64,000 bases of DNA from Erythroxylum novogranatense (GCA_029891385.1 CM057228.1:64672523-64736522), one strand, 5' to 3'. Positions 1-12,180 are shown, counted from the first letter of the stretch. Program-made: numbers and translations. Notes: generated by a model not told the origin, from the letters alone.

Positions 1-374
1 TCTAGCTACTTCTTGGCTAGCCTCATTAAAACCTGGTCTCATAAAGTCCATAAGGGCCCTCTATTGATGCCTTTGGTTCACTCCATAGTCTAAATCTTGA
101 TGAAATTCCTCAGTCATTGTTGTCTTTGAGATTTCTTCTTCTTCGTTACGTCAAGTTTTGCTAACAGTTCGTTCTAGTTGAGTGATATCTAAACCTAAAG
201 TTTCAGTTGTGCAAATTGAACGTTTTATGAATCTTGTGTTCATGCAAGATCACAATTTCATAGGTATAAAAGGAAGAACAAAAATAAAATTAAAAACTAA
301 AAACTAACTAAACGCCTTAAACTATAGAACTAAACTATTGCCTCCCTGGTAAAAGCACTAAAAACTTTGATCAT
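1..374. other. Transposon-derived DNA, no gene seen
   Basis: No open frame or family signature could be recognised here. The stretch lies just downstream (in minus-strand sense) of an LTR-like block that ends near 375, so it is probably internal sequence of an Athila-type element on the - strand. A degenerate primer-site-like sequence at about 340-356 fits that reading only weakly. Confidence 0.35.
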
Positions 375-1760
375 GGTTTTTCGATATATGTAGTTTTAAT
401 ATTTTAACCTCGATATTCTGCAAGCGTATAGGTCATTTTCATAATACCTAAGATGTCAATTCATGAGGGGGGTTAATCTAATCCTAAAATCTAACGCTAA
501 AACTAGTCGCATAAGTTCAAATTTAACTAAACTAAAACGATGATGTAATTTAATCAATTGATTCAATCAAACAACTCAATTCAAGAATTAATCACGAAAT
601 ATTAACAAATCAACAAATTGCAACACACACATCAAGAATCAACCTAAGAAACTAACAATTGAGAGAAAGGGAAATTTTTACTTATCTTCAATACTAATCT
701 AATTAATTATAAATTGTTGGATTATTACTCCTGGACGATCCTAGGGTTGATTACTCTCTCTTGAGTTATAACCAGTATCCCTAAATTATAAACCCTAATC
801 AAATTATGGAAAATTGCAATTTCTCAATTCAAAATTTATCCAAACCCTAATTAGATCTAAAGTTTTTCACTAGACTACTGGAAATCTATGTGAGATCTCT
901 CCTCACACAGTTGTCGATTTGATTGATTTCTTGTTCTTATTAAATCACTTAACTCTCGTTAACCCAATTTAATTACTTTTATTTGATTCACCCTCTCAGT
1001 CTATCATCGAATTATGTAAGTGCAGAAATCAATCACAATGAATCCAAATAAGATAAACAAGTAGATTTTTATTGAATCAAAGACAAAAAAAATGAAGGTG
1101 AGTTTAGACATTCCTTAATATTCATAAAATCCCATCTCAATAGCTATCACAATTCTATACATAAATAAAATTGAAATATAAAGGAAACCATATCTAAACA
1201 GATGACGAAGGCAGTATCATCAGGAAAACTTCTATTTCGAGAAGTACTTCACGTGGACTTCTTCCCTACATCTCTCTTCCTTCATCTCTTTCTTAATCTC
1301 TCGATGAGATCTCTCTAGGGGTTTTTAATGGTGGTTGATGCAAAAAGCTTCCCTTTCCTCTTTGTTCTTATTCTTTTTGTACTTGATGTGTTTATGGCAG
1401 CTTTAGGGTTTTTTAAAGGTCGAAAAGGTCTAAAAAATCCTCAAATTTTGAATTTTCTATATATTTGCGCGTCTATTCAACGCAGGTCACGATCATAGGC
1501 TAAATGAAGCTCTCAGTCATGATCGTGGCATGAGGCCATGATCGTGAGCCAAATCTGATGATTATGTCATGATCATGGCAATTTGGCTACGATTGTGGGT
1601 TATCTCCCTCACTTCTGTCACGATCGTGGTAGGATGGGCCATGATCATAGGTCATTGTTTCGGTCCAAGTCTTTTTGAAACTTCTCCATTCTTCATTGTT
1701 GACCTTGAAACACTAATAAAGACATCAAGGTACCTCAAAGAAATAATAATTAAGCTCAAA
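375..1760 (-). mobile_element. Athila/Tat-like LTR remnant (left piece)
   Basis: This block has the look of a minus-strand LTR. A sequence resembling the U5 end of Athila-type LTRs lies at about 375-450, and a cluster of palindromic words lies at 1484-1665. The block is interrupted at 1760 by a gypsy solo LTR, so its remainder probably continues at 4588-4710. No second LTR of the same family could be aligned by eye, so the borders are approximate. The family call rests on the nearby Athila gag fragment and tRNA-Asp primer site. Confidence 0.4.
1484..1665. repeat. Array of CATGATCGTG-type palindromic words
   Basis: About seven imperfect copies of a 10-bp near-palindrome (CACGATCGTG, CATGATCATG and mixed forms) are spread over 180 bp, each flanked by unrelated sequence. 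Similar arrays occur in the LTR-like blocks at 6240-6440 and 44055-44200. It behaves as an internal LTR module, not as a coding sequence. Confidence 0.6.
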
Positions 1761-2135
1761 TGTAGCGCCCCCTCATCGTAGGGTACACATCGGGACGCCC
1801 GAAGGTGGCTCCGACACGTATCCCACGATAAAGGTGCACCACCAGAACATTCCCACTAATAATCCACATGGCATCGCAATAATTAAAACCAAATATCAGA
1901 AATCAGTAAACTTTTAAATCCAAAAGAATCTTAATACAGTCATTCAGAAGCAGAATAGACAAGTCTATCAGTCCCCTAAACAAAACCAAAAAGGAAACTG
2001 ATACAAGCATCTATCCTAACTCATCCTCAAAAGTCCAACCCAGCTGACCGACCTGTGTGCCATCCCTTCTCTTGCTAGCACGCTCGCACGGCAGGAAAAG
2101 ACTATCTCCGGAGCTAGGGGTCTACTCTATCGATC

Positions 2136-2863
2136 CTGAAAAATTAGATGCAATTTTGGGTGAGTTTACGAACTCAGTGAGAAACCATCATCGATGGTTC
2201 ACTCAAATCATGCATTACGCAAATTACGTACAGCATAGCATAGTAATATTCAATTTACAGTATTATATAACAATTTACAGTAGTCTATAACAGTTTGCAG
2301 TATCAAATAACAATTTACAATAACATATAACAATTTACAGTATCATATCACAATTCACAGAATTATGCAACAGTTCACACTAGCATGTAACAATTTGCAA
2401 TCTCTCATGTCATCACATAATTCAGTAAGTTTGCAATTCAATCAGTCATGTGTATACAATGCATATGAGACTCTTTTCCAGTTATTCAGTGTTGTGCCCA
2501 AGTGCTCGATCGGTGTTCGATGGGGACGCGTCGAGATTTCTCCTTCGGGCTCGAGGCGGTCGATCTGATGTTCGAGCTCGAGGCTCTTTTCAGTGATAAT
2601 AGCACTTGGGTCACATATCCATTATCTGATAATGCATTTATGCATGCAATGCGATGTTGATAATTCGATGTTGATAATTGATGTATGGCTATAAAAGCCC
2701 AGTATTGCATTTCTCAGTGTCATGCAGTAGTCCAATCCAATACAGTAGAAGCATTCCATTCGATCATGTATATTTCAGTAATCATGGGTTTTCACATTTG
2801 GCAAGTAATTCACATTGAGCACTTAGACATTCAGGAATTTGAGAAACCAACTAGGTTACTCAC
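2136..2863 (-). promoter_or_regulatory. Putative intron inside solo LTR
   Basis: On the - strand CAG|GTGAGTAAC (donor at 2863) is followed 728 nt later by TTTTTCAG|GAT (acceptor at 2136). Both sites match plant splice consensus and recur in the LTRs at 26708 and 34056. A hairpin, AACCATC-ATC-GATGGTT (2183-2199), lies just upstream of the acceptor. Splicing is inferred, not shown. Confidence 0.45.
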
Positions 2864-3419
2864 CTGTAACTTCCGAGCTACTGCCTGGAAGTTCCAGCAA
2901 TGTTCGTTGAATGACGATCCAACGGCGCCTCTATACAGTAAAATACAGTCCCATTACTAGATACTCAATTAAACAATTCAGTGATGCATATGACTCAGTG
3001 GAACTATGTACAATGCATGTTCACGATTTTCCCGGTGCCACAACCCAATTCGAACTCTTATGTCCCATTCTAACTCTTCGCTCAATTAATCGATAATAAT
3101 TGATCCAATCCTATAATTCAGTTCAATTTCCTCAATTTATACTCCCTATAGCAATTCCCCATCCATTGGGTCAAAACCTTTTTTGAAAATCCCAATTAAA
3201 TCTCCAATTGTCTCAATTCAATATTTAGGTCACACTATGAACCATAATTTACCTTAATCTTGATAAATCAATACCAATTAAATTACATTCTAACTCCCAT
3301 AATTATCCTCAATTGTAGACCTCTTTCCCTAGTCCGTAACGAATCAAGAATCACCTCGATCGGAGGTCTATACCATAAGTTAGGCCCAATAAACAAACAC
3401 TCATTCAATCAGAAAAACC

Positions 3420-3650
3420 CCTTCGCCACGGCCAAGAGGCTCTCGCCGCGGCGTAAAACGTTTCGCTCACCGCGGCATGAAGACTGCTCGCTGCGGCGAG
3501 CAGTCCATTCTGGGCACGCCGCTAGGCGAAAGAAGCGCGCCGCGGCGTCAAATAAATTGACGCTCTCCGCGGCGTCTCGCTGCACTCGTCGCGGCGTCTC
3601 GCTGCACTCGTCGAGGCGAGCACTTAATTTTCTCGCCGCGGCGAGGCCGC
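3420..3650. repeat. Array of CTCGCCGCGGCGAG palindromes
   Basis: Around nine GC-rich palindromic words (CTCGCCGCGGCG and variants) are separated by short AT-richer spacers. The first pair is 13 nt of word plus an 11-nt spacer. The block occupies the same LTR position as the CGTCGCGACG arrays at 27855, 35200, 54415 and 61355, but the word differs at symmetric positions. The 149-residue open frame across it (3260-3709) is a by-product of GC-rich repetition and is not annotated as a gene. Confidence 0.75.
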
Positions 3651-4071
3651 ACCAGACGTCGGGACGTGCAGGGATTTCCTCTTCTTCTCCGCTCGATTTT
3701 CGCCATTAACGCTCTCTAAAACCTCCATTAAACACTCTCAACTACTCAACTCAACCATAATAAATGTCATAAATGCTCAAACAACCATTAATAACAACAT
3801 TAAAGCCATTAAAACTTACCAATCGAAGATCAATCCACAAATCTCTCAAAAATCACCGTAACCCTAAAATCCTTCGAAATCAACGATAACCCACTCTCAA
3901 TCCTTCTCAACCTTCATCAAACACAATAAACCATTTAGCCTAGCACAATAAGAAGAAACCATAAGGAAGAATCGACGAATCTCACCAATGAGGAAGGAAT
4001 CGATGAACGCCGTGGGAGAAGGAAGAGAAGAACGACAATGCCTTAGGAAAATCCCCAATTTCAAACCTAGG

Positions 4072-4079
4072 TATATATA
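4072..4079 (-). promoter_or_regulatory. TATA-like box of solo LTR
   Basis: TATATATA on the - strand lies upstream of the palindrome array. TATAAAA or TATAAATA occurs at the corresponding place in the other four Tekay-like LTRs (27272, 34620, 54950, 61930). It is the probable core promoter of the LTR. Confidence 0.5.
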
Positions 4080-4587
4080 GACATAGGTCTCCAAACCAGT
4101 TCAAAATTCAGTCTCTAAATTTCAATGGCTCAACATTTTAATTTCCTAACAGTATAACTCTAATTTTTCCATTGCCATTGGACAATCCTTTCAGTACTAT
4201 ACAGTCAATCAGTCGGTCACTCCAAAATTTCCGGTCCGGGCATTTTCTCCTGAATTTCTCGAAAATTTCCTATAAGTCAGTATCAGTAGCCAACCACTCT
4301 TAGACTATTCTAAATCCATTATTTGAACCCAATTACTCCTAATTTCTCAATCAATCATAATCCAGTCAGTTCAATCAGTTTCCAGTTCACAATCCAATCA
4401 ATTCACGCTTACAATTAAAATGCCGGAAAATCATGAATGTATGTACCTATGGATAAATGCATATGCAATAAACCCGTTCCTCTATAATTAGAGGCCAGTA
4501 ACATGCTCAATCAGTGAATGCAATGAAACCTATCAGTTTGACCCAATATTACCATAATGCCCTTGCTAACAGTAACGGGATGTTACA

Positions 4588-4711
4588 TTAAATACTTATA
4601 TTAACCTATAAAAATACTTCAACACAAATAATTCACAAACTAACACAATTCTATTGAAATCATATACTAAACAATCGAATAAACAGATAAAAATATATCA
4701 AACTATACCTT
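4588..4711 (-). mobile_element. Athila/Tat-like remnant (right piece)
   Basis: This AT-rich 124 bp joins the solo-LTR insertion point to the truncated gag. It is probably the continuation of the LTR-like block 375-1760 that was split by the solo LTR. It holds no coding signal. Confidence 0.3.
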
Positions 4712-4913
4712 AAAACATGATGCATTTCACACTTATCAGATGCTTGTGAGGATCTTCACCTGGCACACCACGAAATGTAGGCAAAAGATGAATTAAACCA
4801 AATTTAAGCTCAAAAGCCACATCAATAGTAGGAAAATCAATGCACAACGGTTGATGATTAAAATCAGGGGCAGTTAATTGTTTAAGAGTACGATCATTAT
4901 TTTGTTTAGCCAT
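4712..4913 (-). pseudogene. Athila-type gag N-terminal fragment
   Basis: Reading from 4913 down, the frame begins MAKQNNDRTLKQLTAPDF and continues with QPLCIDFP, FELKFGLIHLLPTF and GEDPHKHL. This is the characteristic N-terminal part of gag in plant Athila-type Ty3/gypsy elements. It breaks after about 65 residues, where AT-rich LTR-like sequence starts, so most of gag and all of pol are missing. The tRNA-Asp primer site about 300 bp upstream (5208-5224) supports the assignment. It is a dead internal-deletion remnant. Confidence 0.75.
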
Positions 4914-5207
4914 GTTAGAAACAGTGTTAGAAATGGAAACACTAGAAGACTCAAAAAGTAAATCTAAATCTATTTAAATTCGTAGTGAAGAGTCAAGTTT
5001 TCTGTCAGATGAAGATGGATCCTCGAAAATTTGTACAACTTGTCTTCTCGCTTTGCGCAATGTTCTTCCAAGTTCTGGATCAAATGTCAATTCACCAGTG
5101 TGAGAAAGATCGTGTCATGCACTAAAACTAACCAAACAATAAAAGAAGTTAACCACAAATAAAAATAAAATAAAACAAATAAATTCAATAAAGAAAAGGA
5201 TACTAAT
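4914..5207 (-). other. Athila 5' leader region
   Basis: This non-coding stretch lies between the primer site and the gag start of the minus-strand Athila remnant. Nothing further was recognised. Confidence 0.4.
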
Positions 5208-5224
5208 CCCCAACAACGGTGTCA
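5208..5224 (-). other. Degenerate tRNA-Asp primer binding site
   Basis: On the - strand this reads TGACACCGTTGTTGGGG. The 3' end of plant tRNA-Asp predicts TGGCGCCGTTGCCGGGG, so 13 of 17 positions match. It is the standard primer site of Athila/Tat elements and marks the border between LTR (higher coordinates) and internal region. Confidence 0.65.
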
Positions 5225-6640
5225 AAATTGGTCGCGTGTCATAGCACTACCAAAATAACTAGACTAAACTGTAGATAGCAGTAAGTCTAGGTTGATTTCA
5301 TGGAGATTTATTCCAATTACTTTCCTAAATTGTATGTATAAGCAAAATGGGGTTTTTTTTGTTTGAAGCAAGTTAAAAGACAAAGTAAAATTAAATCCAT
5401 AAAAACAAATCAAATTAAACAGCAACAATTTGATAAAGTTAATGAATGAGTTGAAATCCGGTTCTCTAGTTTAATCTCAGCCTAAACACAATTTCGCAGA
5501 TGTCATTGCATTATCGCTTTTACATCTCTTAATACTATTGATCATGAACTAACAACAAGCTCTGTTAATTTCGATTTTTCCTTAGGTCATAATTAATCAA
5601 AAAGAGCTCATTAATTAACCTTAATTATCAAGAAACCTAAAACAAGCTCTTTAAGTTTATCCAGATAGTCGTATAACAAGTGAGAAAAATAAATCAATCT
5701 AGGTAACAATTTCACAAGCTCGGATTATTTAACTTATGTTATGTTATCTTTAACGATTTAATACCACTACTTACCACATACAACCTTTAACACAACTATT
5801 ACATATCAAATTCAAGATTTAGCTATGGGCTTTCATGGAAAACGATTCAATAAATCATTAAAATCATTCTCAAACAACACTCAATCAATCCGTACAAGAT
5901 AACATAAACAATCCGAAAAGAGGTAAAGAAACGATACATAACAACTATTTGTTTAATGTGCTTCTTGGCTTTGATTGCATCTCTAAACTGGTGTTAAAAA
6001 AGTTATCTGTCCATCTCCATCTTCAAGGTTTCACCATCAACCATCCTCTCGATCGCCACTATCATCATTGTTGAAGAAAGAAGAAATAACTGAAGAGAAA
6101 ATAGAAGAAGGTCCTATCAACTAGGTCTATCCTTTTTTGCCCCCTTTTTCTGTTGTCACTCTTTCCCTTATATAGAAAAACTTAGGTTTAAAACTGAGTG
6201 ACACATGGACAAGAAACCATGTTCTCCAATTAATTTTCAGGTGTGACAATTCAAGGTCATGCCATTCACGACCGTGCATAGTAAGGCACGACTGCGACTT
6301 CTCACACCTTTTCATGGTTGTGCCTTGCCATGCATAGTTACGAATGGCCTTCTCACAGTCATGCCTTGCCATGCACGATCATACATGGCACTCTCATGGC
6401 TGTGAGAGATTTCTCATGGTCGTGAGAGATGATGCATGGTTTGAGACTCTGCTTTCCTTGTTCTTCATTTGACATTCTATCTTGCCTCTTCTTCTTTCAA
6501 CCCTCTTCTTCTTCAAACTCTATGAATCAATAGAATATGGAAATGTAGACAATGGCTTCAATGACATGCTTTCGGGTCACTTTAGCTTCTTAACTTCCAA
6601 AAAGTACCTAAGATGAAATATGACTTAAAGTGAGTGTCCT
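5225..6640 (-). mobile_element. Athila-like LTR remnant
   Basis: By position this is the 5' LTR of the minus-strand Athila remnant: it abuts the tRNA-Asp primer site and is followed by gag. It contains an array of palindromic words at 6240-6440, like the other Athila-like LTRs here. The outer border near 6640 is a guess because the start of the LTR was not matched to a second copy. Confidence 0.5.
6240..6440. repeat. Array of CATGGTCGTG-type palindromic words
   Basis: At least eight imperfect copies of a 10-12 bp word (CACGACCGTG, CATGGTCGTG, CACGATCATA and similar) occur, interleaved with GCCTTGCCATGCA phrases. It is the same kind of module as 1484-1665 but with its own word variants. The short open frame across it on the - strand is a by-product. 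Confidence 0.55.
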
Positions 6641-8190
6641 AAGCATTTCTAAGACATTAATCACTAAGTGTAGTATATCAAATGAATCAATAGTTAAACA
6701 CATATCATTTATGTTGGTAAATCCATATACTTCTAGCATGATCCTTGGACTCCATTTGGTCCTCTCTCTTAATATTGGATTCCAACTTCTTTTTTTATCA
6801 ATCTATATAGTAATATTAAAGTTGCAGATGCATTAGCTCTCTTGAATGGCTCATTATAGAATTACTCATCAGTAGTAACCCTATTTTTGTCTTTTATTGC
6901 ACTTGATTCCCGTATATAGGATAAGGTGAAATGGTTACCAACATCTTTAGGAAAATTTACTTATCCATCTTGTTAGAATTTATTTAGAGGCTCTGACCTA
7001 CAAGTTTCTTGGTATAAGCTGATTTGATTCAAACATAATTCACCTTGCAAATCCTTCATTGTATGGTTGGCAATTAGGAATAGATTAACAAGTCTTGACA
7101 AGATACCTCATTACATATATTTTACTAATTGGTGTTTTTTATGTAAATATTCATTTGGAATATTTATCATTTGTATTTATAATGTCAATTTAGTAAATAT
7201 CTTTGGAATCTCATAATTCAACTATGTCACTTATGTAGTTGATAAGTGACATTTATACATACCTTTCTTAGGATAAATTGTTAGTTAATTATGATAAATT
7301 GATTGCTTTTAACTTGTTTAGCTTATGTTTTGTCTTAGTTTCAAATAATTGCATAATTATGTATGAATATATGTGAATATACATGAATGTGTGTGAATTA
7401 GGTCTTTAAGATTAGGTTTTGCATAAATTTTGCACGGCATTGTTGTGCATCTTTTTCTTACATTATGCTGGTATTAATTGCATGTGTTTTGGTCATTATT
7501 AAGTGATTAATTTTTTTGTTAATCAATAGATTTGAAGGTGTTTTTTAGGGATGGAAGCATAGAAGAACCAAAGAGAAAGCAAGTCATGTGACCTAAAGGA
7601 AAGCTGGAATTTTCCTAGGTCAACCCACCATCACCAATGTTAAGCTTTAGTAAGATACAATTCTTATTGGATTTTTTTGTTTTTAATCAAAAAGAAATAG
7701 GAGAAAATCAGTTTCAAATTGGTGAAATAACAGCCCAACTTGGATAAGGAATCAATAAGATATCATGGATTGAAGTCAAGATATAAAAAAAATAGAGTTT
7801 TCAAGAAAAATTTCGGCTAGTAACTTCCTCCTTGCTACATCATTTTTAGCATTAAATGGGGTATTAAAACTTAATTTTAAACTCTAGAAAGGGGGAGGCC
7901 GTGCAAGACATCCAAGGGGGAGAGAAGAATGCATTTTTAAGAGAAAAATCAAGAGAATTCAAGGTGGAATCAAAGGATTTGACACAAAGCTGTCACCATA
8001 GAATTCCAGCTTTGCTCTTCAATATGTAAGCCTTTCTTCCTCTCTTTTCTTGCTTCTTTGTTGTATTTTTTTGATTGAGAAGAATTTATGGATATGTTAT
8101 GAACATGTTGGATGAGATTTTGATGGATTTCTAAGTAGTTATTGAGGTTGTTATTGCCTAAACTATGTAGTACCTCACTTTACTCAGGGG
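6641..8190. other. AT-rich intergenic DNA, no gene seen
   Basis: No coding frame, RNA gene or clear element border was recognised in these 1.5 kb. The text style (AT-rich, scattered short repeats) suggests old transposon debris. Confidence 0.4.
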
Positions 8191-8360
8191 CTAGGGATGG
8201 CAATGGGTAGGGTTCGGTTCGGGTTTTACTCTACCCATATTCATATCCATTTTTTATGACTCAACCCATATCCATATCCATATCTATCGGTTTTTACGAT
8301 TTACTACCCATATCTAAATCCATCAGGTTGTTCGGGTTTTTGGATATCCATCGGGTTGTA
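8191..8360. mobile_element. hAT-like MITE fragment (one end)
   Basis: The segment opens with TAGGGATGGCAATGGGTAGG and runs into repeated CCATAT and CGGGTT words. This resembles the terminal region of common plant non-autonomous hAT elements. The opposite end was not found nearby, so the element is truncated or too diverged to see. Confidence 0.35.
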
Positions 8361-8685
8361 TAACACATAAAAATATAACTTCTAAATAAAAAATATAATT
8401 CATTTACTTCATTAAACATGGATTATTTGGTTCAAATAATGAGAGTGAAAGAACCAAGAAATTAGGAAATTTTGGACTAAACATAATAAACATTGCCAAA
8501 GTGAGAGAATACATAGTTAGGTAATGACAATCCTAAGTTGTTAAATAGATACTTTGATTCACTATTTTCTAAATTTGTGTTCTTACTTTTGTGACAATCC
8601 AAAAGTGTGTACGCATGACTCTTAATTTTTATATTTTAGATCTTTCAAATCTAATTATTTGAGTTTCCTAAACAAAATGAAATTT

Positions 8686-8990
8686 GGATTTTGGGTGACT
8701 AACCAATCCCTATGGAATGATACCTATCTATACTATGATTTTCGATCTATATACTTACAGGATAAGAGGTTTTAATTTAAAATTTAGAAAATTACCTATC
8801 AGTCAACCTCCTAACTCATGGCCAAAAATCAGTAGTTTGAAGTATTCAGTTGCCCCTGAAGCATTAAGGAGATTTGTGGACTTATATAGTTGCTTTTACA
8901 TATCTTGTAGTAGCTATTTAAGAAGAGATAAACAACATGACTTTTAGAAATTCCACATCCACCAAAGAGGCTATATTTTAGATATTATTC
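8686..8990 (+). mobile_element. Possible Athila/Tat LTR end fragment
   Basis: The phrase at 8697-8760 (CCAATCCCTATGGAATGATACC, here split: CCAATCCCTATGG then AATGATACC) resembles the conserved 3' part of Athila/Tat LTRs. The 76-residue open frame at 8717-8947 has no recognisable domain, and I do not treat it as a gene. Confidence 0.3.
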
Positions 8991-9079
8991 AACAAGATTA
9001 GGAAATATACCAGTGCTCAAAGAAATGACTTTTACATCAGTTCACAAAGTACAATAGTATGGAGAATTTGATAGTCTTT

Positions 9080-9440
9080 CCTATTTTATCTGGTCGGGTC
9101 GGTCGTATTGGACCCGGACCCAGTCAAAACGACCCGTGGGCCGATTGGTCCATTCTTCAAAGATCAGTTTTATGCCTAGGCCAAGCCCAAGTCCAGTCCA
9201 CGCCCTCCTTGGCCCATCCGTAGAAGGAAATCTCCCATGCAAACACGTAAAGACCTAAACCTAACTGCAAAACCATATATAAGGTATAATTCTCCCATAA
9301 TTGAGGTATGCAATCATAACCTAGTTTTTCTCTGCATTCATCAACCTCACCTTCACCAAAAGACTGACTTGAGCGTCGGAGGGGCTAATCGAGACACAAC
9401 CCCCGACAAGCCTTCTTTATTTTGCAGGTATCTTTACGCC
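9080..9440 (+). mobile_element. LTR-like fragment
   Basis: This is a GC-richer island with repeated GGTCGG/CCCGGACCC words, a TATA-like run (ATATATAAGG, about 9273-9282) and the phrase GACTTGAGCGTCGGAGG followed by TTTTGCAGGTATC. That phrase is typical of the R/U5 part of several plant LTR families. No partner LTR, primer site or coding region is visible, so it is a fragment or small solo LTR. Confidence 0.4.
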
Positions 9441-12180
9441 TGATTCATCACAGAAAGTAGCCGACTTATGGATTCGAACGACAACGTACAATTCAGCCAA
9501 AATCCGACAGAACCACTATCATATATGCTAATTTGTCAAACCTACATAGTTTACGACATTGCGATCATTTTATTTTGTAATAGCTATACATGATCAAACA
9601 TATTGTATCTTAACCCTTATTTGTTAATTCAATTTACTTTTTGCAAAAAAATACATTATCTTTAAGCCATTTATCTGCTTACATCTAAGCTTTAGTAATT
9701 AACCAACATTTCTTATATCCGTCTAAATATTATTTTCTTTGTTTTATGTGTGAGTAAGTGATACTCCAACACTTTTAAAATTATAATATGTATAAATAGA
9801 TAATTTTAATATTTTAGGATACATCTTTTGTTTAATAGTTTTAATTGAACTAAATGTTGGTATTAGACATTTAGAATGTGTATGACCAATTGAGTATAAT
9901 AAAGAAGAAGAAAAAATTAGTGAAACTGTATATTGGTTTTGTTGTTTTTATTCTAAGAATTATTTAGTATTATCGGCATAACTTTTCATAAGAAAATATC
10001 TGATTGAAATGATTCAAGAGGCCACAGAATGATAAGAGAATTCTCAACAATTTATAAGGCACCACTTAGAGTTGATTCATGTTTATCGCTCAATTAATTT
10101 ACCATATTGGTGGATCAGTCTAGGTTAAAACAAAGGTTATGTACATATAGAGAGTTCGTAGTGAAATTTAGTTCGACGTACTGTAGACTCATGCTCTTGG
10201 TACTTCAATTTATTGACCTTGCCTCTCATATTTGTTTTTGATTGCTAATTTTCCTAGTCCTTTACTATTTGACTACTTGTCCTCTCTTATTTACTCCCTT
10301 TGGAGTTCTTGCACCACTACTAAAGAACTTAAATAGTATTGGATTAATTTTCCTAGTATTGCCTGTTTGGATGAGGTTATTTTTATTTTTATTATGATTT
10401 TTTTATTAAAAGAGGTAGTATCATTTTGGAATAGGATTGACAGAGAGTTTGCTAATAAGTTAACATGTAAGATTGATTTGGTTAAGCGTCGCGTTGTGTT
10501 TGAGCTTAATAAAAAGTCGTTTAAACTCGAACTACACTTTGGGTTTGAGAGTATTTGAAGCAACCCATTTCAAACCTAATTAAATTAGCCTAATCAGTCT
10601 TACTTTAATCTAAGTTTTTATTTGAAACCTAAGTTTGAGTTATGAAATAAATGTAGGTTCATATTCAAATCTTTCTAACTTGGCCTGTTACCATTTCCAC
10701 CTTAGAGTAAACCTGTACATAGGTTTGGCTAGATCAAATTTAACAAACGTTAAGTTTAAAAAAATTTATAATTCTCAAGTCCATGTTTAACCTAACCTAT
10801 AAAATGGGCCTAATTTTTAAACACAAATCTAGCCTATTATAAAATTTTCAACTTTAAACCTTTCATATCTTATAAAATTTTAATAATTATATAACATATA
10901 ATTATGATATAATGACATTAATTTATGTCTTAGCATGTGAAATTATATTGAATTTAAATAAAATACTTGATCATTTTTAAATAAAATAACTATAAACTTA
11001 TTCTAAGATAAAATAAAATTCTTAAAATCTATGATAAAAATTAAATTAAGTAAACACATATAAAAATATATAACTATGATAAGTTTTAAATAATAAAATC
11101 TTTATTTAAACATTAATTAAATTAGAATTCTTCAACATCATCATCTTTTATTCTAATAAACAATTAAAATATGATAAGTACTTAAAAGTTATAAGCATTT
11201 TCTTAAATAACTCTATTTTTTCCATTCTCTTCCCACAAAAATAAGTTTGTATTATCTTTTTTAGTAATTATATGAATAAGAAATTATTTTTAGTACTGTT
11301 TGGATGAGGTTATATCATAGAGTTTTTGTCAAGAAACTTTTTATTAGTAGAGCTTTTTTAAAAAATCAGTTAACTGTTTGGCTGATATTTTAAAAAAATT
11401 TTGAAAGAGTTTCATATAATAGATTGTTTAACAGTATAAAAATAAAAAGTATTTTTAATTTTAAATATATTTTATTTTATAATAAAATTATTTGTGCATA
11501 TAAATATTATTTAAAATATATTAAACAATATGCAAAGTACAATATATTAATTATTATGTAATTTTAAATTATATAAAATATAAATAAAAATATATTTAAC
11601 TAAATATTTACTATGGATTGTAATATAAATAAAATAAATATTAAAATAAATATTAAGACATATAAAAAAGTCAAGTAATATTATATAAATTTTAAAATAA
11701 ATGTAGAAATGTATTTATGGATATTATGAAAATTATATATATAATATAAAAATAAAAGAATTAAAAATATTGATTCAAAAATTTTAACTAAAAAAGTAAA
11801 TTTTTGAAAAACTGTAAAATTTAACTTTTAAAAAATTTATATTTTAACTTTTGAAAAAAATATTTCTATAAATAAAATTATCTTTTGAACTTTCCAACGA
11901 AACGGGCAGCGGGGCAGGTTAGATTGATAGACTGCATCAATTTATACGAATCCACTCTTAAGAGTACCTTGAAGTGAGAGATGAACGCAAATGGCTCGCC
12001 TATAGTCCCGTGAACTTGGACCCGTTGCTCTCGATCACGTCTGTCAATAATACAGCGTATGGATTGTAAAACTTAGTCGAGGATTGGGAAATGGCATCCA
12101 ATTTCGGTTAAGCGTGAGCTTTACCGCAAGTTGACGTTTCTGATTGTCCACATTATACCAATAACGTCGTGAAAGCATTA
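9441..12180. other. AT-rich intergenic region upstream of EXS gene
   Basis: These 2.7 kb are very AT-rich, especially 10900-11880, and hold no supported gene. The word TGTTTGGATGAGGTTAT occurs at about 10362 and 11298, which suggests copies of one MITE family, but no convincing terminal inverted repeats were found. Small open frames at 10291-10563 on both strands overlap each other and carry no domain. Confidence 0.4.

Larger units (their letters stand above)
1761..4587 (-). mobile_element. Ty3/gypsy (Tekay/Del-like) solo LTR
   Basis: On the - strand this 2,827-bp unit starts TGTAACATCCCG and ends GGGGGCGCTACA, the same ends as the LTRs of the complete elements in this window. No gag-pol follows, so it is a solo LTR, the usual product of recombination between two LTRs. 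The flanks are tcaaa (1756-1760) and ttaaa (4588-4592), a 5-bp target duplication with one mismatch. It contains a TATA-like box (4072-4079, - strand), an array of GC-rich palindromes (3420-3650), a 5' splice-like site at 2862-2863 and a 3' splice-like site at 2136-2137. It is clearly diverged from the LTRs at 53178 and 60116, so it is an older or sister subfamily. Confidence 0.88.

Noticed and set aside
3260..3709. 149-residue open frame in the solo LTR
   Set aside because: It covers the GC-rich palindrome array, whose lack of AT-rich stop codons explains the open stretch; no homologous frame in other LTRs.
10362..11900. MITE bounded by the two TGTTTGGATGAGGTTAT words
   Set aside because: The words are in the same orientation and no matching inverted ends or target duplication could be found; only listed as a hint in the intergenic entry.
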